64,000 nt of DNA, taken from positions 62,001-126,000 of the forward strand of contig JAFOFB010000015.1 in the NCBI GenBank assembly GCA_017387505.1, given 5' to 3'. Shown here in pieces: positions 25,713 through 34,010 of this stretch. This stretch comes from Methanocorpusculum sp. (lineage in GTDB: Archaea; Halobacteriota; Methanomicrobia; Methanomicrobiales; Methanocorpusculaceae). The notes under the pieces were generated by a model, which was not told the origin of the DNA, ran no database searches, and saw nothing but the letters and a program-made list of their open reading frames with translations. Made by a program: the position numbers and the translations under genes. Positions within the stretch are counted from its first letter, which is position 1. The number at the start of each line of letters is the position of its first letter.

Positions 25713-26885
25713 ATGAAGCGCGTATTCATCATTCTGCTCGCATCACTTCTCATCTTATGCGGAGTCGGAGCGGCAGCATCAGTAACCACCTTATCGGTTG
25801 TTGTTTCTGATTCTTCAGATGGGAACAATCCTGTCTCTGAAGCATCAGTTGTTCTTTCCGGATCACCTCCATCCACATATTTTACAACATCCAGCGGAAC
25901 TGCTGAGTTTACTGTAGAGTATCCAAAAACCTACACGGTAACAGTCGCCAAGAATGGATATTTATCTGAGACAAAGACTGTTGAGATTGATGAAGCCAAC
26001 CCGACTGTTTCATTCTACTTATCTCCAGAGCCTCCAATATTAATCACAATCACAGATTCAAAAGGCTCTCCGGTATACGGAGCGGATGTTTCGATTAATG
26101 GAAAATATGCTGGAAAGAGTGATGATAACGGCAGAATCCATGTCTCAATGATTCGTGGTGTGAAAAACACAATCTCTGTCTCTGCACCATCCTATGTACC
26201 ATATAATGAGCAGATTATAGTTGATGCTGACAAAACTGCATACAGTGTTGTTCTTGAGTTATCAAAAGTAAGCCCGCTTATTCTTGTCTATTCCGAAGGT
26301 AAAGATCCGGTTGCAGGTGCTTCTGTTTATGTGAACGGAAATCTTGCTGCATATACTGATGCATATGGAAAGGCACAGCTTTCTTCGTATACATCCGGCA
26401 AATACACCATAAAAGTCGAGGCTGAAAACTTCGTAACAGAGACCATATCTGAGAACTTCAGTGAGGATTCTTCAACAATTATTGTTGATTTAAAATACGC
26501 GTCTGCAACCCTCACAGTAAAAACTCTCTCGAATAACAAACCAGTTGCAGACACAGTCATTTACTTTGACGGAGACATTAGAGGAATCACTGACGCAAAT
26601 GGAATCTACACCACATCCTCTGCTCCTGGCACAAAAGTTCACATCTCTGCATCTCACGAAGGATACTCTGCAAATGGAGTGACCTACACTGTTGTACCTG
26701 GAGATGATAATCTGGTAATTATCAGCATGGAGCAGAATGTCCCTGTTGTCTTAATCGGAGTTGGAATCTTTGCTGTACTTATCGTCCTCCTGATTATTGT
26801 CCTTGTAATCTCCGGCAGAAGAAGAAAACCGGTTAAGTCTCCACCAAGATCATACGCTCCAACCAACAAGAGAGACTCCTTCTGA
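25713..26885 (+). CDS. Membrane-anchored surface protein with carboxypeptidase-regulatory-like repeats
   Basis: This 390-residue protein has an N-terminal signal peptide (MKRVFIILLASLLILCG), four beta-sandwich-like repeats of about 80 to 90 residues, a C-terminal membrane helix (VVLIGVGIFAVLIVLLIIVL) and a basic cytoplasmic tail. The repeats share a pattern of G/DxPVxGAxVxxNG, then a DxxGxA turn and a YTVxVxxxGY strand, as in CarboxypepD_reg or PEGA-type domains. It probably faces outward on the cell surface. The FtsZ-like gene follows 53 bases later with its own TATA box. Confidence 0.7.
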   Translation: MKRVFIILLASLLILCGVGAAASVTTLSVVVSDSSDGNNPVSEASVVLSGSPPSTYFTTSSGTAEFTVEYPKTYTVTVAKNGYLSETKTVEIDEANPTVSFYLSPEPPILITITDSKGSPVYGADVSINGKYAGKSDDNGRIHVSMIRGVKNTISVSAPSYVPYNEQIIVDADKTAYSVVLELSKVSPLILVYSEGKDPVAGASVYVNGNLAAYTDAYGKAQLSSYTSGKYTIKVEAENFVTETISENFSEDSSTIIVDLKYASATLTVKTLSNNKPVADTVIYFDGDIRGITDANGIYTTSSAPGTKVHISASHEGYSANGVTYTVVPGDDNLVIISMEQNVPVVLIGVGIFAVLIVLLIIVLVISGRRRKPVKSPPRSYAPTNKRDSF

Positions 26886-26900
26886 GGCTCTCACTGAACC

Positions 26901-26910
26901 CTTATATTTT
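26901..26910 (+). promoter_or_regulatory. TATA box of the FtsZ-like gene
   Basis: CTTATATTTT lies 28 to 38 bases before the ATG at 26939, predicting a leader of only about ten bases. Confidence 0.55.
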
Positions 26911-26938
26911 TTAAACACTAAATAGTACAGAAGAATAA

Positions 26939-28840
26939 ATGCGTGCATTACTTGTCGGTGTCGGCGGTGCAGGCTGCCGAATCGTTGAAACTCTAAACAG
27001 CCATGACGAGAGAAGCAAAGTAAAGAGTGTACGCTCTTTTGTTTTCGACACCGACACAGAAGTAATCCACTCCATGAAATCACTGGATGTGGGCCGCAGA
27101 AAAGTCTTGTCTCCATCCGATCCGACAAAAGACGGATACACCTGCGGAGATGACTTTGATTTAACCAGCATCACCGACTGCTTCCAGGAAGAAGGAGTGT
27201 CTGAAGTTGATGCAATTTTTGTCTGTGCAGGCCTTGGAGGCCGAATGGCAGATTTAGTTCCGCGCTTCATGGAACAGCTCGAAAATGCATTTCCAGATCC
27301 GGTGTTTACAATTCTAACCCTTCCATTCCGTTCTGAAGGGGCAAAAGTATCAGCCCGTGCGGCAGAACAGCTTGCGGCGATCAGAAACGTGGGAAGTGCT
27401 TCGATTATCTTCGATAACGAAACATGGTCTGGAAGAATCGAGACTGAAGCCGCCGCTTCTGCCGCTGAACTGAAAGAGGATGGACTTCCAAAACCTCTAA
27501 CCCGCCGTCAGACCTCTGAACTCTACGGTGAACTCAACGAAATGCTTGCCCGCCGTGTCGGCCTTCTCCTTCGTGCAGGAGAGGTCACGCACAACGGTGT
27601 CGAGTCAGCAGAAGTTGTTCTTGATGCAGGTGAGGTCTTAAACACATTATCCGGAATGGATATAGTCTCCATCGGCTACGCAACAGAAAAACTTCCGGCA
27701 AATCTTACAGGACGCCTTAAGAAAATCTTTGTCGAGAAGTACATGCTTGATGAAGGACACAAGAGAACATCCCGCATCATTGACCTTGCAAAGCAGGCAG
27801 TTTACGAAGAAGTTTCTGTCCCGTGTGATTTGACCTCTGCTGAAAAAGCCATCGTCTTAATTGCAGGACCGTCCGAAGAGCTTTCCATGAAGGGCTTCCA
27901 CATGGTTAGAAAGTGGATTGACAACAGCATCAGAGGTCTCGAGATGAGGGCCGGCGACTATCCTGTAAAGTCCACCAAATATGTCGGAGTGATTATCGTT
28001 CTTGCAGGCATCCAGAACGTCCCGCGTGTGGCAGAGCTTGAAGAGATTTACGAGTCTTACCACACCGAGGTTCAGAAGATTTACGGTTTCGAGGAAGAGG
28101 AGGTTGAAATCCCTCTGATTGCTGTAGCTTCCGATGATTCAATCTTTGAACCGGGTGAGGTGCTTCCGGCAGGAGAGTATCTCTATGCTCTGCCTGATGC
28201 TGTCTTTGAAGACGAAACTCCGGAAACTATTCCAGAAGAAATACCAGAAGATATGACTGAATACGAATACGATGAAGATGATGACCTCTTTGAGGATGAG
28301 CCGGTATTTGTAAGAAAAGCAAAACCTGAACCGGTATTTACTTTCGAAAGAGAAGCGGAGCCGATGCCTGAACCAAAGAAGCCGAGAGCACGCGACCCGC
28401 AGATCTCCCTTGGAGGGGCAAAGAGAGCGGAGCAGCAGCTCTCTTCAGACATCGCTCTTCCGAAGCGTGAAAAGAAGGAAGACAATGTATTAGCCGGAAT
28501 GGCTGACCTTGGAAGAAAGGATATGCCGAAGGATTCCGAGCGTACTGTCTCTATCGGCGGCGTTCAGCGCCCGAAGGAAAACGATGACGTAAGAATCGCA
28601 AAAGTCCAGCGTCCAAAAGACACTGATGCCGCAGTTCGGATTGGAAGTACTCAGCGCCCAAGAGATTCTGACGGCAAATTCTCCGCTGGAAGTACCATTA
28701 GACCAAAGGATGATGACGGAAAACTTCGTGTAACTCGTGTTCCGATGCCGAAGGATTACGGAGAGAAGGTTCGTCTTTCTGAAAAGAAGAAGTCGAACGA
28801 AGAGGACACTCACAAGAAGTCAGAGTTCAGGTGGCTCTGA
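26939..28840 (+). CDS. Divergent FtsZ/tubulin-superfamily protein with a repeat-bearing acidic tail
   Basis: This 633-residue protein begins RALLVGVGGAGCRIV (residues 2-16), the T1 nucleotide loop of FtsZ. VCAGLGGRMADL at about 95-106 aligns with the T4 loop, but the canonical GGGTGTG is reduced to GLGGRMAD, so GTP binding or hydrolysis may be altered. The core extends to about residue 390. A very acidic linker follows (EYEYDEDDDLFEDE), then proline-rich sequence and, from about residue 529, six degenerate 15-residue repeats built on RPKDxD. It is not standard FtsZ or CetZ. It may be a scaffold or filament protein; the upstream gene encodes a surface protein and the next gene overlaps. Confidence 0.7.
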   Translation: MRALLVGVGGAGCRIVETLNSHDERSKVKSVRSFVFDTDTEVIHSMKSLDVGRRKVLSPSDPTKDGYTCGDDFDLTSITDCFQEEGVSEVDAIFVCAGLGGRMADLVPRFMEQLENAFPDPVFTILTLPFRSEGAKVSARAAEQLAAIRNVGSASIIFDNETWSGRIETEAAASAAELKEDGLPKPLTRRQTSELYGELNEMLARRVGLLLRAGEVTHNGVESAEVVLDAGEVLNTLSGMDIVSIGYATEKLPANLTGRLKKIFVEKYMLDEGHKRTSRIIDLAKQAVYEEVSVPCDLTSAEKAIVLIAGPSEELSMKGFHMVRKWIDNSIRGLEMRAGDYPVKSTKYVGVIIVLAGIQNVPRVAELEEIYESYHTEVQKIYGFEEEEVEIPLIAVASDDSIFEPGEVLPAGEYLYALPDAVFEDETPETIPEEIPEDMTEYEYDEDDDLFEDEPVFVRKAKPEPVFTFEREAEPMPEPKKPRARDPQISLGGAKRAEQQLSSDIALPKREKKEDNVLAGMADLGRKDMPKDSERTVSIGGVQRPKENDDVRIAKVQRPKDTDAAVRIGSTQRPRDSDGKFSAGSTIRPKDDDGKLRVTRVPMPKDYGEKVRLSEKKKSNEEDTHKKSEFRWL

Positions 28841-30033
28841 TGGCAAAACAGATTAAAGATCCTGTTCACGGCTATATTGAAGTTCCAGACGAACTTATTC
28901 CTCTTTTAGATTCACCTTTGCTTCAGCGTCTGCATTATATCAGACAGCTTGGTTTTGCATATCTGGTATATCCTGGAGCAAACCATACGCGGTTTGAGCA
29001 TTCTTTGGGTGCGATGTCTCTCGCGGATAAAGTCTGCCGGACCGTTGGTCTCGAAGAGGATGAGCGTCTTATGGTATGCTCGGCGGCTCTTCTGCATGAC
29101 ATAGGGCACGGCCCTTATTCTCATGCATCAGAGAGGATTCGCCTGGAGTTCGGCGAGTTTTCGCATGATGATATTCTGCCGTTTGCAGATATCCTCCAGC
29201 CGGGCTTAGATGAAATCGGCTGTGACATCCGCGAAGTTGCAGGAATCATTTCCGGAAACCATCGCTTAGCATCTATTATCCACGGTGATTTGGATGTTGA
29301 CCGTATGGATTATCTTCTGCGTGATGCTCACTACTCAGGAGTTCCTTATGGAACGCTTGATGCAAACCGCTTAATCCAGTCTTTGTTTATGGATGATGAG
29401 CATGGTTTAATTCTGAAGGATTCGGGAATTGCCGCGGCTGAGTCTCTTTTAATCGCCAGAACTCTGATGGGTCCATCGGTTTACTATCACCATGTGAGCA
29501 GAATTGCTGAGGAGATGTTTCTTTTAGCCGGTCGTCTGCATTTTACAAAAGACACAATTGATTCTTTCATGCGATTGGATGATGCAGAAGGTACAATGAC
29601 GCTTCTGCAGTCTCATTCCAAAGCCGCCCGCGATTTGATGATGAGGATTAGATGCCGCAGGCTTTTCAAGCGTGCACTTTATGTAGGACGCGATCTGGTT
29701 GAGATGCCAAGACTTACAAGGCTTGATTCTTCGTCACGTCTTCGGTTAACCCGCGAGATTGCAGAAACAGCAGGTGTTGATGAGCATGCTGTAATCTTAG
29801 ACATCCCGCCGCTTCGAAAAGACATGCATATGCAGGTGAAGGTAAAGAGCATGCATGATTATGTTCCATTCGAACAGCTTGTGCCGCTTCTGCCTTTGAT
29901 GAATACAACCCGTCAGGAGCAGTGGAGGCTTGGTGTTTATGCGGCTGAAGAGAATGTTGAAGCTGTGAAGCGTGCGGCTTTGTCTGTGCTTGGGGTCAGC
30001 AGTCCGACAAAGCAGGTTCGCTTAGGGCTTTGA
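28840..30033 (+). CDS. HD-domain phosphohydrolase (dNTPase/SAMHD1-like)
   Basis: This 397-residue protein opens KQIKDPVHGYIEVPDELI and contains the HD metal motif: H in RFEHSLGAM, LLHDIGHGPYSH, and DLDVDRMDYLLRDAHYSG. This is the architecture of the YdhJ/SAMHD1-like family that hydrolyses (d)NTPs or related phosphates. ATG 28840 overlaps the stop of the FtsZ-like gene (TGATG), so translation is coupled; the in-frame GTG at 28831 is less likely. The coupling hints at a link between nucleotide hydrolysis and the tubulin-like protein, but this is inference. Confidence 0.85.
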   Translation: MAKQIKDPVHGYIEVPDELIPLLDSPLLQRLHYIRQLGFAYLVYPGANHTRFEHSLGAMSLADKVCRTVGLEEDERLMVCSAALLHDIGHGPYSHASERIRLEFGEFSHDDILPFADILQPGLDEIGCDIREVAGIISGNHRLASIIHGDLDVDRMDYLLRDAHYSGVPYGTLDANRLIQSLFMDDEHGLILKDSGIAAAESLLIARTLMGPSVYYHHVSRIAEEMFLLAGRLHFTKDTIDSFMRLDDAEGTMTLLQSHSKAARDLMMRIRCRRLFKRALYVGRDLVEMPRLTRLDSSSRLRLTREIAETAGVDEHAVILDIPPLRKDMHMQVKVKSMHDYVPFEQLVPLLPLMNTTRQEQWRLGVYAAEENVEAVKRAALSVLGVSSPTKQVRLGL

Positions 30034-30070
30034 ATTTTTTACTTTTTTTATTGGGTTTTGTTATGATAGT

Positions 30071-30206
30071 TTTCTGTAGGCTTTGAGTGAGCGATTGCCG
30101 CGAGGCACGAAGTGACTCAAGTCTTGAGCAAGTCCGCAGGACTGGCGATTTTCCTCCGCGAAAATCACACGAAAACAAGCGAAAGTCGCGAAAAACTATT
30201 CGCGTT
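30071..30206 (+). repeat. Left imperfect inverted repeat bracketing the MBOAT cassette
   Basis: From outside to inside this copy has CTGTAGGCTTTGAGTGA (30074-30090), a hairpin-rich middle (30095-30144, with GCCGCGAGGC and CTCAAG/CTTGAG), GCGAAAATCACACGAA (30158-30173) and AAAACTATTCGCGTT (30192-30206). Three of these blocks recur in inverted orientation at 33203-33369, and the middle recurs there in direct orientation. No gene is seen in 30034-30244. Confidence 0.75.
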
Positions 30207-30244
30207 GAAAGCCTTGGATAGATTTTGTAATAGTGAGTTTGGGA

Positions 30245-30505
30245 TTATTGAAAAATTAGGCGAAGTTCATTCTGAACTTCCGCATCATTTTTGATTGTGT
30301 CAAGAAGAAGCGTGCGGAACTCTTCTGATGTTATGTACGGAATTTCTTTTGCGGCATCCTGTTCATTGCTGAGTTTCTCTCTTATTGCACGTCTGATAAA
30401 TTCCATGGAGGTGATGTCTCTCTCGGCGACGAATTCGTCTACCTGCTGTTTGAGAGATGAAGGCATCCGGATAGTTACCTGCAAGTCATTCTCCGGTTTC
30501 GACAT
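30245..30505 (-). CDS. Ribbon-helix-helix (CopG-type) regulator
   Basis: This 86-residue protein has an N-terminal RHH pattern: LQVTIRMPSSLKQQVDEFV (strand and first helix) followed by SMEFIRRAIREKL (second helix). The C-terminal 35 residues are acidic. RHH proteins bind operators as dimers and often control themselves or a neighbouring operon. The gene is divergent from the SGNH-like gene across about 127 bases, inside the repeat-bracketed cassette, so autoregulation or control of that pair is plausible. No toxin partner is adjacent. Confidence 0.75.
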   Translation of the reverse strand: MSKPENDLQVTIRMPSSLKQQVDEFVAERDITSMEFIRRAIREKLSNEQDAAKEIPYITSEEFRTLLLDTIKNDAEVQNELRLIFQ

Positions 30506-30632
30506 GCATATGTGTTTCTTTTTGAAGTTCTTATTCTCTGGGAACGTCTGTGACTTTCAACGAATGTCTTTATGTGGTTTGAATGTCAATATGATGTTCA
30601 TAAAGAATTTCATTTGTGGTGAAAATGAGGTT

Positions 30633-31679
30633 ATGAGCAAGGCTGAAGATATTCTGGATAAGACAAAGCGCGGAGAACCGGAAGCGAAGAAGTGGAAGGT
30701 AGTTGTGGGAATTGTTGTTGGGTTGGTTTTGGCAGGTGGGTTATTGTTTGGAGCACTTGTTTTTGTTGATGTTGATGGCTATTTATACTCTGAAAAAGAA
30801 GTTCTCCATCTCTATGAATTTTATGAAGACAAGGTTGGGGAAGATGAATGTGCTGTCTTTTTCTTAGGAAGTAGCATGATAGGTGACAGTATCTACACGA
30901 AAGGGATTAATGAAAATTTGAAAAATGCAGGGTATGATATTACAAGTTACTGTCTTGTAATGCAGGGTGACACTCCTCTTCGCCGTACTGTTCAGATACA
31001 GAACATCATTGATTCATCTCCTTCATTGGTTGTTATTGGTGTAACTTATGGTGATGTTATTAATCCTTCATGGCCATCAGAGAGAGTTATATTGGTTCAT
31101 GATAAATTAAAGATTCGTGATGATTCTTTATACTTATTTTCAGAAGATGAACTGAGTGACTTCAAAGTTGAGTCGGATCTATTATACAAGAAATCGTACA
31201 TTCGTAGCGCATTATTAGCAGGTGATGTTGGTAGTTCTATAATGTGGGATTACTATACTCATCCATATAGTCAGATGAGGGATATTACATCTGATAACAT
31301 CTCTGAATTAATTGTTGATATCGATGAAGATTCTCTGATTATGGCCTTGCATGGTGGAGATAGATATTACATTGGAAAAGTACCTGAAGAATTAACCAGA
31401 CATAAGGAGGCATTAATTTTCAATGTAAAGACATTACAAAATTCAGGAATCCCTGTTGTCATCATTAACATGCCTCTTCATCCAATTACCTCATCATATA
31501 TTACTGATGAATCTCGTCAAAATATGTATGATTTACTGAATCAGACAGGTGCTGCATGGTATGATATGGAAAGAGATTATGATGATACGTTTTTCAAAGA
31601 TAATCATCATGCTTCTTTGTATGGGGCATTACAGTTTACCCCTGTAATTACTGACCTAATCATTCAGGAGATGAGCTAA
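30633..31679 (+). CDS. SGNH-like membrane-anchored protein, partner of MBOAT acyltransferase
   Basis: This 348-residue protein has one N-terminal membrane helix (about 22-45) and an extracytoplasmic domain. GSSMIGDSI (79-87) resembles the block I serine motif of SGNH/GDSL hydrolases, GVTYGDVIN lies further on, and KDNHHAS (322-328) supplies a D-x-H-like catalytic end. Such proteins (DltD, AlgJ/AlgX, PatB types) act with MBOAT transporters to acylate polysaccharides. ATG 30633 is chosen for GAGG just upstream; the frame extends further but overlaps the RHH gene. The DNA is very AT-rich: 31081-31140 has 14 G or C in 60 bases. Confidence 0.6.
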   Translation: MSKAEDILDKTKRGEPEAKKWKVVVGIVVGLVLAGGLLFGALVFVDVDGYLYSEKEVLHLYEFYEDKVGEDECAVFFLGSSMIGDSIYTKGINENLKNAGYDITSYCLVMQGDTPLRRTVQIQNIIDSSPSLVVIGVTYGDVINPSWPSERVILVHDKLKIRDDSLYLFSEDELSDFKVESDLLYKKSYIRSALLAGDVGSSIMWDYYTHPYSQMRDITSDNISELIVDIDEDSLIMALHGGDRYYIGKVPEELTRHKEALIFNVKTLQNSGIPVVIINMPLHPITSSYITDESRQNMYDLLNQTGAAWYDMERDYDDTFFKDNHHASLYGALQFTPVITDLIIQEMS

Positions 31680-31680
31680 G

Positions 31681-33150
31681 ATGTTATTCACCACTCCTGA
31701 GTTTTTCATCTTCCTCGTAGTGGTAATCCTCCTCATCGAATTAATCCGCAAGCAGCTTTGGCAGCAGATTATTCTCCTTCTTGCGAGTTATTACTTCTAT
31801 TGGTGTTCCGGTTCAATCCACATCTTGCTCTTAATATTTGTCACCATAGCTTCGTACTTATGCGGTTGGCGGGTGTGGAAAGCGGGAACGCTCAAACGAA
31901 AACGGATATGGCTTGCTGTTGGAACAATAATTCCTTTAGCCGTTCTTGCCTACTTCAAGTACATCGACTTTGGAATCACACAGATTAACAATGTCTTAGG
32001 TCTATTCAGTCCTGGCGCTTCCATTCCTCTGCTTGAAGTCCTGCTTCCTGTAGGTGTTTCCTTCTTCACCTTCCAGGCATTAAGTTATGTCTTCGACATT
32101 TATCTTGGAAAGATTGAGCATGAAGAAAAGTTCCACCGATACGCATTATTCATCGCCTTCTTCCCTGCATTAGTCGCAGGACCGATTGTTCGTGCGAGTG
32201 AGTTTTTACCACAGCTCAAGAGCAAAATCTCAATCACCGGAGCAAACCTTCAGGCAGGAGTTACTCTCATCATCTGGGGTTTGTTCAAGAAGATGGTTAT
32301 AGCAGACAACATTGGAAAATATGTTGATATCATATATTCAAATCCATCTGGTTACTCTTCGCTTTACATCGTTGCCGCAACAATCCTTTTTGGAATCCAG
32401 ATTTATTGTGACTTCTCAGGATATGCCAACATAGCTATTGGTGTTGGTAGAGTCTTCGGCTTCAAACTTCCGGAAAACTTCGACATGCCGTACTTCACCA
32501 GAAACATCCAGATATTCTGGCGTAAATGGCATATGACGCTCTCACGCTTCATTCGTGATTATGTGTACATCCCGCTTGGAGGAAACCGCAAAGGACATCT
32601 TAGAACCTATGTGAATTTATTCGCATCTATGGTTATCTGCGGTTTCTGGCATGGTGCAGCTTGGACTTTTATCATCTGGGGTGCATATCATGGAATTATG
32701 CTCTTGCTTCACCGCTACTTTGTCGGAGAGAGAAAGTGGGGCGCTGGTGTTAAATTCCTTGATTCCAATCCGGCAATCTTTGTCAAAGTATTAATCACTC
32801 AGGCACTTGTATTCTTTGGATGGATGATTTTCCGTGCAAACAGTTTAGGAGATTTAATGACATGCATCCAGAAGATTGTCTTCTTCGACTTTTCATTTGC
32901 AGGCACGTCATACTCAGGATTACTTCAACTCGCGGTTCTTGGCTGTGTCTCTATGGTTCTCGTCTGCTTTGTTCTCTCGTTCAACAAAAAGATTGTTGAG
33001 CTTGTGAAGAAAATTATCTTCTTCGACTACATGAACTACTTCTCATCACAGAAAGTTCGCTATTGGGTTATCTACATTGTAATATTTGTGGCTCTGATTC
33101 TCCTTCTTGCCCCACCGGAAACACCTGAGTTCATCTACTTCGCGTTCTGA
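31681..33150 (+). CDS. MBOAT-family membrane O-acyltransferase (AlgI/DltB-like)
   Basis: This 489-residue polytopic protein moves acyl groups across or at the membrane for transfer to a surface glycan. Family landmarks are LLPVGVSFFTFQALSYVFDI, FFPALVAGPIVRASEFLPQL, the DFSGYANIAIG motif, RKWHMTLSRFIRDYVYIPLG (His 284) and the invariant histidine in ICGFWHGAAW (His 324). It starts two bases after the SGNH-like gene stop. The codon use is closer to the genome average than that of its partner. Confidence 0.92.
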   Translation: MLFTTPEFFIFLVVVILLIELIRKQLWQQIILLLASYYFYWCSGSIHILLLIFVTIASYLCGWRVWKAGTLKRKRIWLAVGTIIPLAVLAYFKYIDFGITQINNVLGLFSPGASIPLLEVLLPVGVSFFTFQALSYVFDIYLGKIEHEEKFHRYALFIAFFPALVAGPIVRASEFLPQLKSKISITGANLQAGVTLIIWGLFKKMVIADNIGKYVDIIYSNPSGYSSLYIVAATILFGIQIYCDFSGYANIAIGVGRVFGFKLPENFDMPYFTRNIQIFWRKWHMTLSRFIRDYVYIPLGGNRKGHLRTYVNLFASMVICGFWHGAAWTFIIWGAYHGIMLLLHRYFVGERKWGAGVKFLDSNPAIFVKVLITQALVFFGWMIFRANSLGDLMTCIQKIVFFDFSFAGTSYSGLLQLAVLGCVSMVLVCFVLSFNKKIVELVKKIIFFDYMNYFSSQKVRYWVIYIVIFVALILLLAPPETPEFIYFAF

Positions 33151-33202
33151 GGAAGTCAGGTTATATCTCATCTCTTTTTTTTGTTGAGCAAGAGATGAAT
33201 TG

Positions 33203-33373
33203 AACGCGAATAGTTTTCGAGTTTTTCGCGCTCTTTAGCGTATTTTCTTTTCGCGTCTTTCGCGTTTGTTTGCCGCGAGGCGCGAAGCGACTCAAGGCTT
33301 GAGCAAGCCCGATGGGCTTGTGATTCGTGTGATTTTCGCAGGGGAGAAATGTTCACTCAAAGCCTACAGGAAA
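33203..33373 (+). repeat. Right imperfect inverted repeat bracketing the MBOAT cassette
   Basis: From inside to outside this copy has AACGCGAATAGTTTT (33203-33217), the middle TTGCCGCGAGGC element (33270-33320, with CAAGCCC/GGGCTTG and CTCAAG/CTTGAG hairpins), TTCGTGTGATTTTCGC (33324-33339) and TCACTCAAAGCCTACAG (33353-33369). It accounts for most of the 33151-33469 gap; no gene is seen there. Confidence 0.75.
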
Positions 33374-33469
33374 TCTCAAAAATATCTTATTCACACTACT
33401 TAGAAACACACAAGATACTGCCCCATCCCAAATAAATCATTACCTATCAGCGCCAATATATACCACAGA

Positions 33470-34009
33470 ATGAAACGGATTGTTGTCGGCATCACCGGAG
33501 CTTCAGGCATCCTCTATGCCAAACGCTTACTAGATGTCCTCTCCGGCAAAGCGGAGATACACATCATCATCTCCGATGCCGCAAAAAAAGTTGCCGCATA
33601 TGAAAATATTGAGCTTGCAGGCTACCCTGCTGTCTATGAAGACAACTCACGCCTCGAAGCTGATATTGCAAGCGGGTCTTTCCTCTACGACGCGATGGTT
33701 ATCGTACCGTGCAGTATGAAAACACTCTCTGCTGTTGCAAACGGTTATGCAGACACACTCATTGCCCGTGCGGCTGATGTCTGTCTTAAAGAACGCAGAC
33801 GCTTAATTCTCGTCCCGCGTGAAACACCGTACAACCGCGTACACTTAACAAACATGCTTGCGGCTCACGATGCAGGAGCTGTTATCATGCCTGCATCTCC
33901 TCCGCTTTACACAAATCCGACATCCGTTTCAGAATTAGCCGACATGATAGTAGCCCGCATCTTAGACCACTGCGGAATCGAACATCAGATTGGAAAAAGG
34001 TGGCAGTAA
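33470..34009 (+). CDS. ubiX: UbiX-type flavin prenyltransferase
   Basis: This 179-residue flavoprotein makes prenylated FMN, the cofactor of UbiD decarboxylases, from FMN and dimethylallyl phosphate. RIVVGITGASGILYAKRLL at the N-terminus, the VPCSMKTLSAVANGYADTLI segment and the ETPYNRVHLTNML phosphate-binding end are diagnostic. It directly precedes a UbiD gene, so its product probably matures that enzyme. Confidence 0.93.
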   Translation: MKRIVVGITGASGILYAKRLLDVLSGKAEIHIIISDAAKKVAAYENIELAGYPAVYEDNSRLEADIASGSFLYDAMVIVPCSMKTLSAVANGYADTLIARAADVCLKERRRLILVPRETPYNRVHLTNMLAAHDAGAVIMPASPPLYTNPTSVSELADMIVARILDHCGIEHQIGKRWQ

Positions 34010-34010
34010 C

